A stretch of 64,000 nucleotides of DNA, taken from Dyadobacter sp. CY326 (GTDB lineage: Bacteria > Bacteroidota > Bacteroidia > Cytophagales > Spirosomataceae). The notes beneath the pieces were generated by a model that saw only the letters and a list, made by a program, of their open reading frames with translations, was not told where the DNA came from and did no database searches. Positions 8,629-18,223 of this stretch are shown piece by piece; within the stretch, counting starts at the first letter, position 1, and each line of letters opens with the position of its first letter. The stretch lies in NCBI RefSeq assembly GCF_021390515.1, contig NZ_JAJUXI010000009.1, positions 186,001-250,000 of the forward strand. The letters are read 5' to 3'. The position numbers were made by a program, and so were the translations under genes.

Positions 8629-10065
8629 ATGGGACCGTTGCAAATCAAAGAAATTTTACAAACATCTCCTGAAAACCAGTCCATTGTTGTAAAAGGGTGG
8701 GTTAGGACAAAACGTGAGAGTAAAAACGCCATTTTTATCGCGTTAAATGACGGTTCCACGATTCATAATATACAGGCTGTGGCCGAACCAGGTCAGTTTT
8801 CCGCAGAACTTTTGCTTTCCGTTACAACAGGTTCTTGTCTAAAAATTACCGGGCAATTGGTAGAATCACAAGGTTCTGGACAGGCGGTTGAAGTGAAAAT
8901 TGAGGATATTCTGGTTTATGGAACGGCTGATCCGGAAGTTTTTCCATTGCAGCCTAAAAAGCATTCGCTCGAATTTTTGCGTGAAATCGCTCATTTGAGG
9001 CCACGGACTAACACATTCAGTGCAATTCTGCGCATTCGCCACGCATTGGCCTTCGCGGTCCATTCTTATTTCAATGACGGCGGTTTTTTCTATTTAAATA
9101 CGCCGATCATCACAGCATCCGATGCGGAAGGTGCTGGCGAAATGTTCCGGGTTACAACATTGGATCTGAACAAGTTACCGCGAACAGACGAAGGGGCGAT
9201 CAATTTCAAAGAAGACTTTTTCGGAAGAGAAGCGAACCTCACCGTTTCGGGCCAGCTCGAAGGTGAACTGGGCGCGATGGCGCTTTCCAAAATTTATACA
9301 TTCGGTCCGACATTCCGTGCAGAAAATTCCAACACAACTCGCCATTTGGCCGAATTTTGGATGATTGAGCCTGAAATGGCGTTTTTCGAACTGGAAGACA
9401 ACATGGATCTTGCTGAGGATTTTGTCAAGAAAGTGATCACTTATGCTTTGGAAAACTGCAAGGATGATCTTAATTTCTTGCAAAACAGATTGGCGGAAGA
9501 GGAAAAGAACAAGCCTCAAAATGAGCGTTCTATCCCGCTTCTTGAAAAGCTGAGTTTTGTAGTTGACAATCCGTTTGAACGTCTGACTTACACGGAGGCC
9601 ATTGAAATTTTGCTTAAATCAAAACCACATAAAGAAAAGAAATTCCAATATCCGGTTGGCTGGGGAATCGATCTTTCGAGCGAGCATGAGCGTTATTTGG
9701 TGGAAAAACATTTCAAGAAACCCGTTATCCTGACCAATTATCCAAGAGAAATCAAGTCGTTCTATATGAAGCTTGACGAGGATGGAAAGACTGTTCGTGC
9801 GATGGACGTGCTTTTTCCAGGGATCGGAGAAATAATTGGCGGAAGTCAGCGTGAAGAGGATTATGACAAACTTTTGGGCCGCGTTCATGAAGTTGGCATT
9901 GATCCGCAAACGATCTGGTGGTATCTGGAAACCAGGAAATTCGGCACCGCGCCGCACTCCGGTTTCGGCCTCGGATTCGAGCGTTTGGTGCAGTTCGTCA
10001 CGGGCATGGGTAACATCCGCGATGTGATTCCATTCCCGAGATATCCGAAGAGCGCGGAGTTTTAA
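8629..10065 (+). CDS. asnS: Asparaginyl-tRNA synthetase
   Basis: A class II aminoacyl-tRNA synthetase of 478 residues that charges tRNA-Asn with asparagine in the cytoplasm. An OB-fold anticodon-binding domain (VVKGWVRTKRESKN, residues 20-110) precedes the catalytic core. Motif 2 is visible as FGPTFRAENSNTTRHLAEFWMIEPEMAF and motif 3 as GFGLGFERLVQFVTG near the C-terminus. The ATG at 8629 follows an A-rich leader and gives the usual N-terminus; an in-frame TTG lies five codons upstream. The length is normal for bacterial AsnS. Confidence 0.97.
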   Translation: MGPLQIKEILQTSPENQSIVVKGWVRTKRESKNAIFIALNDGSTIHNIQAVAEPGQFSAELLLSVTTGSCLKITGQLVESQGSGQAVEVKIEDILVYGTADPEVFPLQPKKHSLEFLREIAHLRPRTNTFSAILRIRHALAFAVHSYFNDGGFFYLNTPIITASDAEGAGEMFRVTTLDLNKLPRTDEGAINFKEDFFGREANLTVSGQLEGELGAMALSKIYTFGPTFRAENSNTTRHLAEFWMIEPEMAFFELEDNMDLAEDFVKKVITYALENCKDDLNFLQNRLAEEEKNKPQNERSIPLLEKLSFVVDNPFERLTYTEAIEILLKSKPHKEKKFQYPVGWGIDLSSEHERYLVEKHFKKPVILTNYPREIKSFYMKLDEDGKTVRAMDVLFPGIGEIIGGSQREEDYDKLLGRVHEVGIDPQTIWWYLETRKFGTAPHSGFGLGFERLVQFVTGMGNIRDVIPFPRYPKSAEF

Positions 10066-10143
10066 AAAAAAATCTCCCCACCCCCGTGACCCATTTTAAG
10101 CTTTACCGTATCAATCAAGCAAATACTGTAAATCTTAAAGATC

Positions 10144-11286
10144 ATGGACTTGAAAAAGGACTTTTATTCGTTTTTTAGCAGCACCATTCTGACTTGGTCA
10201 ATGGTGCTGCTTTTTGTTTCCAGAGGCGCTGCACAGGATGCTTTTAAAATTAAATGGTCGATGGATAACATGCTGGCCGGGGTTTCCAATCATGCGAATT
10301 TTGTTCCGAATGATGCCGTTTTAGTAGGCGGAGCAAATACTAATGCGCTGAATGATGGCTATGGATTAGGGGGCGCTGTTGTGGCGGCGTATGTGGTGAG
10401 GCCCTGGCCCATTGCTTTGTCCAACGGCCGCTATATGGAGTTTGCTTTTTCAGCAAAGTCATTCAAATACAATATTTCAAGCATTTCCCTGCGTCTGCGG
10501 CGCTCACCTGATGGGCCGACGCAATTCACAATTCGCACGAGTATGGACGGCTTTGCGTCAGATCTTAGCGCATCGTCACTGGTCAAACCAAATCTGTTTT
10601 ACACTTTTTCTGTTCCTGCCGAGTTCAATAATCTGTCCGAAAATACTTTTTCGTTCCGGATTTATGGATACAGTCCTTCCAACATTCACGGCACGCTTTG
10701 GTTTGACGAAATCATTGTGAACGGCGAGGTTCTGGCCATTGTCCTGCCGATCGATCTGACCTATTTCAAAGCTTCCTCGAATGAAGGGAAAGTGCAGCTT
10801 TCATGGGAAACGGGTTGGGAAAAGAACAGCAAAGAATTTGTGATCGAACGCAGCACTGATTCGCAAACATTCGAAGCGATCGGAACGGTGGCAGCAAATG
10901 GCGAAACGGATGGACGGACACCTTATGCATTCGTTGATGAAAAGCCTGGCCCAGGCACACATTATTACAGACTGCGCATGATCGATTTGGACGATCGTTT
11001 TGCGCTGTCGCCGAATGTGGCGGTTAGTATAATTAGTGATAAGCCAACTTTCTATGTCGCTCCCAATCCTGCCTCGGCCAGCAAAATTTCGGTTTTTGGA
11101 ACAGATATTAATCCTGATGCGCTGCAATTTAGCGATCCGGGTGGATCGCCGAGACCATTCTATTATCAAATAGATGCGCTTGGATATGTTGATCTGTATC
11201 CTATCACGCCACTTTCGCCGGGCCTGTATTTGTTAACTTACCAAAATAATGGCCGTAAAGAACATGCGAAAGTATTAGTTCCGTAA
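10144..11286 (+). CDS. Secreted protein with T9SS-type C-terminal sorting domain
   Basis: This 380-residue protein has a signal peptide (cleavage after RGAAQ near residue 31). A beta-rich region follows (GRYMEFAFSAKSF..TIRTSMDGFASDL), then LTYFKASSNEGKVQLSWETG..FVIERSTD, the typical linker seen before sorting domains. The last ~80 residues, from PNPAS to GLYLLTYQNNGRKEHAKVLVP, look like a type A T9SS C-terminal domain. It should be exported across the outer membrane. No enzymatic motif was seen. A terminator-like hairpin lies inside the signal-peptide codons. Confidence 0.82.
   Translation: MDLKKDFYSFFSSTILTWSMVLLFVSRGAAQDAFKIKWSMDNMLAGVSNHANFVPNDAVLVGGANTNALNDGYGLGGAVVAAYVVRPWPIALSNGRYMEFAFSAKSFKYNISSISLRLRRSPDGPTQFTIRTSMDGFASDLSASSLVKPNLFYTFSVPAEFNNLSENTFSFRIYGYSPSNIHGTLWFDEIIVNGEVLAIVLPIDLTYFKASSNEGKVQLSWETGWEKNSKEFVIERSTDSQTFEAIGTVAANGETDGRTPYAFVDEKPGPGTHYYRLRMIDLDDRFALSPNVAVSIISDKPTFYVAPNPASASKISVFGTDINPDALQFSDPGGSPRPFYYQIDALGYVDLYPITPLSPGLYLLTYQNNGRKEHAKVLVP
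10177..10215 (+). terminator. Terminator-like hairpin inside a signal-peptide coding region
   Basis: A perfect 12-bp inverted repeat (AGCAGCACCATT and its complement at 10200-10211) with an 11-nt loop is followed at once by four T. It starts 33 bp after the ATG of the T9SS cargo gene and about 110 bp after asnS. It looks like an intrinsic terminator, or an attenuator of that gene. Confidence 0.5.
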
Positions 11287-11361
11287 AATATTGTGCGCTT
11301 TATTTGCATTGCTCTAGTATAAAAATTGCTTTCGGTTTTTCGTTAGCAAAGCGACGTTCTG

Positions 11362-12597
11362 ATGAAAATTAATGGCTTGAAGCCCATGTTGAAAAAAGTG
11401 CAGCCGAAAGTGTGGTGGGCGGCATTAGCTGTCCTGGTTATCCTAGTTGTTTCGTGGGGACTGGTGCGAAAAACCAAGCCGGGACCTGAGGAAATCATGG
11501 TCGATGGCAAAATGGTTTCCAAGCTGGACCCGGTTCCAGTCAAGAATCCTGATGCGGCGACGGCATTGAAAATCTCTAAAATAGAAGACATTTTCAGGCG
11601 CAAAAAGCGAGCCGGTTTTAATGGAAACGTGCTTATTGTTCAAAAAGGGCAGGTTTTGTATCAAAACTCGTTTGGTTTTGCGCATATCAAAGAAAAGGAT
11701 TCACTCAACAGCCATTCACGGTTTCAGCTTGCGTCACTTTCCAAGCCATTCACTGCCGTTGCGGTTTTGAAACTGGTGCAGGAAGGCCGGGTGAGTCTGG
11801 ACGATTCCGTGCAGCGGTTTTTTCCTGATTTCCCATATCACGGCGTAAAAGTTGACATGCTGCTGAGCCACCGCAGCGGACTGCCCAATTATATTTATTC
11901 TTTCGATGATAGCGTGCGTCACGGCAAAAAATATCCTGATAATCTGGATATTATGGACTGGTATGCCAAGGTTGTGCCCACGCCAACGCCCTATAACCGC
12001 CCTGGAAGGTCATTTAACTATTGCAACACCAATTACTGCGTCCTTGCCGCCATCGTTGAAAAAGTGTCGGGAGAGAAATTTGGCACTTATTTATATGATC
12101 AGATTTTCGCGCCGCTTGGCATGACCAATTCATTTTTGGTAACGGACACATCCAGTGCCGCTGTACAATTCAGGACGGCCGGGCATCAGTTTGGGCGTCG
12201 GTTGGCGAAAGATTATTATGATGATGTTGTAGGCGATAAAGGCTTGTATTCAACCACGGGCGACATTTATCGCTTCTATAATGGCTTGTCTCAGGGATTG
12301 TTATTGGATAAAAAACTCCTTGATGAAGCATTCAAACCCAGAAGTTTCGAGCGTGCAGGCATCCGAAATTACGGTTATGGCTTCCGGATGCACATTAAGG
12401 AAGACAACACGCCGCGCTTTATTTACCACGGCGGCTGGTGGAAAGGTTATAACACCATGCTTTGGGTTTGCCCCGAAGACGAGGCGGTCATTATTGTTTT
12501 GGGAAATTCCTACAATCGCTCCACTTATGACCTCAAAGAATTGCTGGAAGTAATCCACGGCTCGGGCAAGATCGAGGATATTGAGAAAGACATCTAG
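11362..12597 (+). CDS. Serine hydrolase, beta-lactamase/penicillin-binding fold
   Basis: A 411-residue protein with an N-terminal membrane anchor (VWWAALAVLVILVVSWGLV, about residues 15-35) and a class C beta-lactamase-like domain. The catalytic motifs are present: SLSK at about residue 131 (S-x-x-K), YCN near 215 (Y-x-N) and HGG near 355. Such enzymes include D-aminopeptidases, esterases and peptidoglycan-acting amidases, so the substrate is not predicted. It probably faces the periplasm. It is transcribed in the same direction as nuoL, 55 bp upstream, but a functional link is not evident. Confidence 0.87.
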   Translation: MKINGLKPMLKKVQPKVWWAALAVLVILVVSWGLVRKTKPGPEEIMVDGKMVSKLDPVPVKNPDAATALKISKIEDIFRRKKRAGFNGNVLIVQKGQVLYQNSFGFAHIKEKDSLNSHSRFQLASLSKPFTAVAVLKLVQEGRVSLDDSVQRFFPDFPYHGVKVDMLLSHRSGLPNYIYSFDDSVRHGKKYPDNLDIMDWYAKVVPTPTPYNRPGRSFNYCNTNYCVLAAIVEKVSGEKFGTYLYDQIFAPLGMTNSFLVTDTSSAAVQFRTAGHQFGRRLAKDYYDDVVGDKGLYSTTGDIYRFYNGLSQGLLLDKKLLDEAFKPRSFERAGIRNYGYGFRMHIKEDNTPRFIYHGGWWKGYNTMLWVCPEDEAVIIVLGNSYNRSTYDLKELLEVIHGSGKIEDIEKDI

Positions 12598-12652
12598 CAT
12601 TGTTTGAACGAATTCAGGATATTTGCCGAAAACAAACGAAGTCCAGCACCCT

Positions 12653-14614
12653 ATGCCCGATTCTGCGTACTTTTTACCTGCTTATCTGCTGTTGGGATTG
12701 CCGTTTTTGGGTTTTCTTTTATTGTGGTCAGCTGGTAAAGGGTTCAACAAGCCAGCAGGGTGGGCAGGCGCATTGATCACTGCTTCGGGCTTGGTCATCA
12801 GCTTGTTATATGCTGACATTCACGCGCTCCACATTATCAATTTTCACTGGCTTTCAATCGGCCAGACCCCCATTGACCTTTCTTTCCGATTCGATGTGCT
12901 GACCTGCATCATGCTCGCCATTGTGCATTTTGTGGCGTTATTGGTCCAGCTTTATTCGATTTCCTATTTGCATGGTGACAAAAACCTGCACCGTTATTTC
13001 GCATTCATTCAGCTTTTTCTCTTTTCAATGATCGGCATTGTGCTGTCCGGAAGTTTGCTGGTGATGTACATTTTCTGGGAATTGGTTGGGCTTTCATCTT
13101 ATTTGCTAATTGGATTTTGGTATTTAAAACCAAGGGCTGTGTGGGCTGCGCAAAAAGCATTCGTACTAAACAGAATCGGCGATGCAGCCTTTCTGACCGG
13201 CATTTTAATGTTGTTTTACTATATTGGTTCTACCGACTTTGAAGTAATTGCATCAAACCTTGACACAATAAATCCCGGGATCTTAACAGCAATCGGGTTT
13301 TGCCTATTCGGCGGTTGCATGGGAAAATCGGCCCAATTTCCACTCTCAGGTTGGTTGCCGGATGCAATGGAAGGCCCTACGCCGGTTTCGGCACTCATTC
13401 ACGCAGCCACAATGGTTGCAGCCGGTATTTTTTTATTGGCAAGAATTTCCTTTCTGCTCACTTTTGAAGCCAGGCTCGTCATTGCCATCATTGGCACGAT
13501 CACAATGCTGATCGGGGCGGTGAAGGCCATGCAAGTGTGGGATATCAAGCGCGTGCTGGCTTATTCTACGATGTCGCAACTGGGGTTAATGGTCGTTGCC
13601 GTCGGTTTCGGAAGTTGGCAGACTGCCATGTTCCATCTCGCTACGCACGCATTCTTCAAAGCCGGATTATTCCTTTCAGCCGGATCGGTCATACACGCAG
13701 TTTCGCCGGCGAATGCTGATTTAAACTTCGACCCGCAGGACATGCGCACGATGGGCGGATTGCGGAAAGCATTGCCGGTAACGTTCAGTTGCTTTACGAT
13801 TTGTGCAGCTTCATTGGCTGGACTGCCATTCTTCTCAGGATTTTTGTCAAAAGACGCCATCATTACCGAAGGTTTTCTTTGGGCAGGAGAGTTGGGCGCT
13901 TTGTTTTATGTTTTTCCAATCCTGGTCATTTTCTCCGCCGGACTTACGGCATATTATATGACAAGGCAATTATGGCTGGTGTTTTTTGGAGAAAACAGGT
14001 TTTCAATTTCCCAAATTCATCCGCATGAATCGCCTGCATTGATGTGGCTGCCAATGGCTTTTTTGGCTGCATTGTCATTATTTTTTTGGTTTTCCTGGAA
14101 TCCTTTCGATGCTGCGGGTTGGTTTTTGGCGTTCATTGGGCAGGAAGCCGAAGCACATTTGGCCTGGGTGCCCGTCATTGCCAGCGCCGTAACCTTCGTT
14201 TCGATTTCTCTGGCTTTCAGGCAAACCAAAACTGAAAATCCATTCAAAGTTGTTGCTTCAAAACCAGTCGACAATCTGGTAATTGAAACGCGAAAATTTG
14301 CTTGGTTAAGGGATTATTCCAACACCGACTATTTCATCATTCCGTTTGCCTTCATTACCAAATATTTAAAAATATTTGAAAAGCGCTTTATTGATTCCAT
14401 AATCGACCGCATTGCGAAAATGAGCGTTGTGCTCGGCCATTTGATCGGCTGGTTCGACAGGTTTTTTGTGGACGGAGGCGTTAATCTCATCGTTTATTCC
14501 ATCAGGTCTGGCGGTCAGGCAGTACGGAATTTGCAAAATGGGAAAATTCAATCCTATTACATTGTGACCGTGATGGGCTTATTTTTACTGATATTGTGGC
14601 TGGTCATATTATAA
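12653..14614 (+). CDS. nuoL: NADH-quinone oxidoreductase subunit L
   Basis: A polytopic antiporter-like subunit of complex I, 653 residues with about 15 membrane helices. Conserved blocks include FWELVGLSSYLLIGFWY, KSAQFPLSGWLPDAMEGPTPVSALIHAATMVAAG and the Lys-containing SQLGLMVVAVG. The C-terminal half, with a lateral amphipathic helix after residue 500, is typical of NuoL. ATG at 12653 was preferred over an upstream TTG. nuoM follows after 40 bp; the other complex I genes are not in this window. Confidence 0.92.
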   Translation: MPDSAYFLPAYLLLGLPFLGFLLLWSAGKGFNKPAGWAGALITASGLVISLLYADIHALHIINFHWLSIGQTPIDLSFRFDVLTCIMLAIVHFVALLVQLYSISYLHGDKNLHRYFAFIQLFLFSMIGIVLSGSLLVMYIFWELVGLSSYLLIGFWYLKPRAVWAAQKAFVLNRIGDAAFLTGILMLFYYIGSTDFEVIASNLDTINPGILTAIGFCLFGGCMGKSAQFPLSGWLPDAMEGPTPVSALIHAATMVAAGIFLLARISFLLTFEARLVIAIIGTITMLIGAVKAMQVWDIKRVLAYSTMSQLGLMVVAVGFGSWQTAMFHLATHAFFKAGLFLSAGSVIHAVSPANADLNFDPQDMRTMGGLRKALPVTFSCFTICAASLAGLPFFSGFLSKDAIITEGFLWAGELGALFYVFPILVIFSAGLTAYYMTRQLWLVFFGENRFSISQIHPHESPALMWLPMAFLAALSLFFWFSWNPFDAAGWFLAFIGQEAEAHLAWVPVIASAVTFVSISLAFRQTKTENPFKVVASKPVDNLVIETRKFAWLRDYSNTDYFIIPFAFITKYLKIFEKRFIDSIIDRIAKMSVVLGHLIGWFDRFFVDGGVNLIVYSIRSGGQAVRNLQNGKIQSYYIVTVMGLFLLILWLVIL

Positions 14615-14654
14615 GCAAATCCGCTTAACTGACTGCTTTTTAAATTCTTACTGG

Positions 14655-16322
14655 ATGATTGATCATATACTTACATTACTTATTGCCATTCCTTTGCTCG
14701 GAGCCGCTGCCGTGGCTGTCTGGCCAGCAAAACGCCCCGAAAGTTTCAGGATCATCGCGCTTGTTGCACTTGCATTGGAGTTTTTGCTTGCAGCTTTTCT
14801 TTACTTTTCTTTCGATAACGGCAATCCGGGACACCAGTTAAGTGAAGTTACGGATTGGATTACATTGCCCATTGGCGCTTTGGGCGTTGTTTCCATTGAT
14901 TACGCGCTTGCTGTGGACGGGATCAGCTTTCCGCTCGTGCTTTTGGCGGTTGTTGTTTTGTTTGTGGGTGTGATCAGTTCCTGGAACATTGTTCAAAAAT
15001 CGCGCGCTTATTTTGCATTGTATCTGCTCTTGACGGGCAGCGTCATAGGCTGCTTTTTGGCGCAGGACTTCTTCCTTTTTTATCTTTTCTTCGAATTCAT
15101 GCTTCTGCCAATGTATTTTCTCATTGGTTTGTGGGGCGGTCCGAGGCGCGAATATGCAGCATTGAAGTTCTTCATTTATACATTTTTCGGCTCCCTGCTG
15201 ATCCTGATCGTGATGATCGCCTTGTATTTGTCTGTAATAGATCCGCTCGAAACGGCCAAGGCAGTCGGCATACTGGGCATTGACGATCCCATCCATCCCG
15301 ACCTTATTTCGCAAATTCAACAATGGCTGATCGACGGCAAAATCGCTCCTGAACAGCTTGTACACACATTCCGCTTTGCTTATTTGGCCGATCCCAACAA
15401 CTACATTCCGGGATCATTGTTGAGCATTGCTTCGGAATATTCGATTGGCAGCATTCCGTTGCGGCTGCTTGCCTTCTGGTTTTTGTTTGTTGGATTTGCA
15501 GTCAAATTGCCCGTTGTGCCTGTGCATACGTGGCTGCCCGATGCGCACGTGGAAGCGCCAACGCCTATTTCCGTCGTACTAGCTGGGATTTTGCTGAAAA
15601 TTGGTGGTTATGGGTTTATCAGAATTGTCGATGGTTTCTTTCCCGTTGAAGCGCAACACAGCGCAGTTCCGCTGGCCATACTCGGCATGATTTCCATTGT
15701 TTACGGCGGATTCAATGCATTGGGACAAAGCGATCTCAAAAAAATGATAGCTTACTCGTCCGTTTCGCACATGGGTTTTGTGTTGTTGGGCGTTGCAGCA
15801 TTCACAGCCGAAGGCATTAATGGCGCGATTTACCAAATGGTGAGTCACGGCGTGCTTTCAGCCATGCTGTTTATTCTTACCGGTGTCGTTTATGACCGCA
15901 CCCACGACCGCCGAATCGATCATTATCGTGGGCTGATCGCTGTCATGCCACAATATACCATTATCACCGGCATCGCATTCTTCGCATCGTTAGGACTTCC
16001 CGGGTTCTCGGGATTTGTAGGCGAGCTTTTCACATTAATGGGCGCATTCCAATCAGAAGCATTGCCCGTCTGGATTCCGGCGCTATCCACATTGGGCATC
16101 GTGCTGGCAGCCGCATATTTTCTCTGGACTTACCAGCGCATGTTTTTCGGAGCATTTTGGTACAAAAACGGCAGCCTCCACGTCCTCTCCGACCTCACCA
16201 GACGTGAAAAAGGAATGCTCATTCCGCTCGTCATCCTCACCATCCTGCTAGGACTTCTTCCAGGAATATTATTCGACATGACCGGGCCGACTGTGGAAGC
16301 TTGGTTGGGAGGGTTGGAATGA
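14655..16322 (+). CDS. nuoM: NADH-quinone oxidoreductase subunit M
   Basis: This 555-residue membrane protein is the second antiporter-like proton channel of complex I. It shows FYLFFEFMLLPMYFLIGLWGG (the conserved Glu in helix 5), KLPVVPVHTWLPDAHVEAPTPISVVLAGILLKIGGYG and DLKKMIAYSSVSHMGFVLLG. Somewhat longer than Escherichia coli NuoM because of an insertion around residues 195-265. It is in an operon with nuoL. nuoN, which often follows, is absent here; the next gene is convergent and unrelated. Confidence 0.93.
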   Translation: MIDHILTLLIAIPLLGAAAVAVWPAKRPESFRIIALVALALEFLLAAFLYFSFDNGNPGHQLSEVTDWITLPIGALGVVSIDYALAVDGISFPLVLLAVVVLFVGVISSWNIVQKSRAYFALYLLLTGSVIGCFLAQDFFLFYLFFEFMLLPMYFLIGLWGGPRREYAALKFFIYTFFGSLLILIVMIALYLSVIDPLETAKAVGILGIDDPIHPDLISQIQQWLIDGKIAPEQLVHTFRFAYLADPNNYIPGSLLSIASEYSIGSIPLRLLAFWFLFVGFAVKLPVVPVHTWLPDAHVEAPTPISVVLAGILLKIGGYGFIRIVDGFFPVEAQHSAVPLAILGMISIVYGGFNALGQSDLKKMIAYSSVSHMGFVLLGVAAFTAEGINGAIYQMVSHGVLSAMLFILTGVVYDRTHDRRIDHYRGLIAVMPQYTIITGIAFFASLGLPGFSGFVGELFTLMGAFQSEALPVWIPALSTLGIVLAAAYFLWTYQRMFFGAFWYKNGSLHVLSDLTRREKGMLIPLVILTILLGLLPGILFDMTGPTVEAWLGGLE

Positions 16323-16330
16323 AAATTCAG

Positions 16331-17458
16331 CTACTTTCTTAAAAATTCGTCCCTATTCTTTGGAGTGACAACGTCTGTGGTTGCTTTGGGATAAGCGGTA
16401 AGAAATGTTGAGGGAAAACGTTGCGTTGCATTGGGGTTCCACTTGAATTCGAAAGCGCGCAAGTTTGTTCCTATTTGCTCGATATAATCTACTTCTTGCT
16501 GCTGAGTGGTTCTCCAGAAATATATCTTTGCGTCCGTCCCTATTTCGTTAAGCAGTTTAACCCGCTCACTAATAATGTGATTTTCCCATAATGCGCCGAC
16601 GTCATTTCTATTTTGTAAAGGATTGAAATTATTGGTAACTGCATTGATAATGCCATTGTCGTAGAAATACAACTTTCTGCCTTTTCTGATTTCGTTTCGT
16701 AAATTTCCGGAGAAGGCAGGCACTGAGAAGAGTACGAAAGCTTTTTCCAGTAAATTAATATACTTCTCAACAGTTTTGTTATCAGCTTGCACCAGACGGC
16801 CAATTTCCGTTATATTAACCTCACTGCCGACCTGCAATGCAATTGCTTTAACTATCTTTTCAAGCAAAACAGGTTTTTTAATCTGTTCCAATGTCAGAAG
16901 ATCCTTGTACAAATAGCTGTTAGCGATCAATTTGAGGTGTTTTTCAGCGTTGTTTGGATCGACAATAATCTCTGGATAGCATCCATAAATCATGCGCTGT
17001 TCCAGCAACCTCTGCTCATTTAGGAAGTCGGAATGTTTGAGCAGTTCATTGTATGATAATGGGAGGAGTTGCATTTCATAACGCCTGCCTGTAAGTGGCT
17101 CATTGATATTTCCAGCCAATTCGAAAGAGGAAGAGCCCGTTGCTATAACTTGCACTTTTTTGAATTGGTCAACAATAATTTTAATGACAAGCCCTATTTC
17201 CGGAATGCGTTGCGCTTCGTCAATGAAGACAATTTCGTTTTCTCCAATTAACCTCTCTAAAAAGGCAGTATTAGGCTTGGCAAATAACTCGCGAATATCG
17301 GCGTCATCGCCGTTTAACCTCAATGTCTTTTTCCCTACTGTTGCCAGCAATTGTTCCGAAAAAGTCGTTTTTCCAGCCTGTCTTGGGCCATATATAATAA
17401 ACGCCTTTCCTTTGAAAAGATGGCTGAGCGCATATTCCAGTTGATTTCTGTCTATCAT
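16331..17458 (-). CDS. AAA-family ATPase with DUF4143 C-terminal domain
   Basis: A protein of about 375 residues. The N-terminal AAA domain has Walker A GPRQAGKTT (residues 24-32) and Walker B NEIVFIDEAQ (about 83-92), plus the VIATGSSSFEL sensor region. The C-terminal DUF4143 domain ends with a beta-rich, nuclease-fold-like stretch (KIYFWRTTQQQEVDYIE..RAFEFKWN). These ATPases are common, often multicopy and poorly characterised. MIDRNQLEY at 17458 was chosen as start; ATGs at 17479 and 17491 are in frame. Just upstream is a 32-bp tandem repeat that could be its operator. Confidence 0.87.
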   Translation of the reverse strand: MIDRNQLEYALSHLFKGKAFIIYGPRQAGKTTFSEQLLATVGKKTLRLNGDDADIRELFAKPNTAFLERLIGENEIVFIDEAQRIPEIGLVIKIIVDQFKKVQVIATGSSSFELAGNINEPLTGRRYEMQLLPLSYNELLKHSDFLNEQRLLEQRMIYGCYPEIIVDPNNAEKHLKLIANSYLYKDLLTLEQIKKPVLLEKIVKAIALQVGSEVNITEIGRLVQADNKTVEKYINLLEKAFVLFSVPAFSGNLRNEIRKGRKLYFYDNGIINAVTNNFNPLQNRNDVGALWENHIISERVKLLNEIGTDAKIYFWRTTQQQEVDYIEQIGTNLRAFEFKWNPNATQRFPSTFLTAYPKATTDVVTPKNRDEFLRK

Positions 17459-17498
17459 GGTGTTGTTAAAACGCACCATAAAGATAAACAAAAATGAG

Positions 17499-17583
17499 TC
17501 AAATCCATTTTAATCATAATATTCAAGGATTCAAATCCATTTATATCATAATATTTAAGGATTTGAATCCATTCTTATCATTC
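17499..17583. repeat. 32-bp tandem repeats upstream of the DUF4143 ATPase gene
   Basis: Two near-identical 32-bp units (17499-17530 and 17531-17562) and a partial third (17563-17583) share the core AATCCATTTTAATCATAATA with few changes. Unit junctions contain GGATTCAAATCC or its complement. They lie 8-92 bp upstream of the longest possible start of the ATPase gene. Confidence 0.8.
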
Positions 17584-17591
17584 AGACAGTG

Positions 17592-18002
17592 CTATTTTCC
17601 GAAAAGCTGATCTAAACTGAAACGTCCTTTTTTGGTCAGAGATTGCAAAGTTTGCTGTTGTTCGGGTGTCAGGACTTCGATGATTTCTTGTCGTTTTTCT
17701 TCGGATAATCTTTTGTGGTCGCGGCGTTTGTCGTCGTCACTTCTGGAAAGTTTGCGATCCATTCGGGCGTATCTGCGGTCGATTTTTTTCAATTGTTTTT
17801 GCTGGCGTTTGCTGAGGTCAAGCTCCTTTGCAAAGCGGTCCAGGTTTTTTTCAAGCCTTTTGTTGTTGAGTTTGCTGTTGGGGACGGATTCTTCATTGCG
17901 GTAAGCCTCGTCATTATCCGATGTGTTGCTCGTGTTGGAAGTTGCGCAGCTCGCAAAAAACATGGTTACAGCCAACAAACAAAGCATTAGTGGTTTTTTC
18001 AT
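17592..18002 (-). CDS. Small helical lipoprotein, Spy/CpxP-like
   Basis: A 136-residue protein with a lipoprotein signal peptide (MKKPLMLCLLAVTMFFASC, lipobox FASC). A Ser/Asn-rich linker is followed by a long, highly charged helical region (about residues 45-125, rich in Lys, Arg and Asp). It ends with LTPEQQQTLQSLTKKG, reminiscent of the LTxxQ motifs of Spy/CpxP-type periplasmic chaperones. Function beyond a periplasmic helical protein is inference. The start ATG is unambiguous, with the signal peptide beginning at it. Confidence 0.78.
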   Translation of the reverse strand: MKKPLMLCLLAVTMFFASCATSNTSNTSDNDEAYRNEESVPNSKLNNKRLEKNLDRFAKELDLSKRQQKQLKKIDRRYARMDRKLSRSDDDKRRDHKRLSEEKRQEIIEVLTPEQQQTLQSLTKKGRFSLDQLFGK

Positions 18003-18223
18003 GGAGTCAAGAATGGTGATTTGAAATATTGACGCTTATAACGACAGCCGGCGACCGGGTTATATAATCGATTGCGGCACTTATATGGTTTTTTGAATAA
18101 AAGTCATTTAGCTCCAAATTATAAATGGTATTTTTCGCAATCTTTACAGTAATTGTAAATAGTTTTTATTCCTAACAATGCCCCTTTTGCCAAATTTTAT
18201 TTCTCTTTACCCTTATTTATCAG

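Noticed and set aside
12653..16322. DabAB-type inorganic carbon transporter (NuoL-like plus DUF2309)
   Set aside because: The second gene is a clear NuoM, not a DUF2309 protein.
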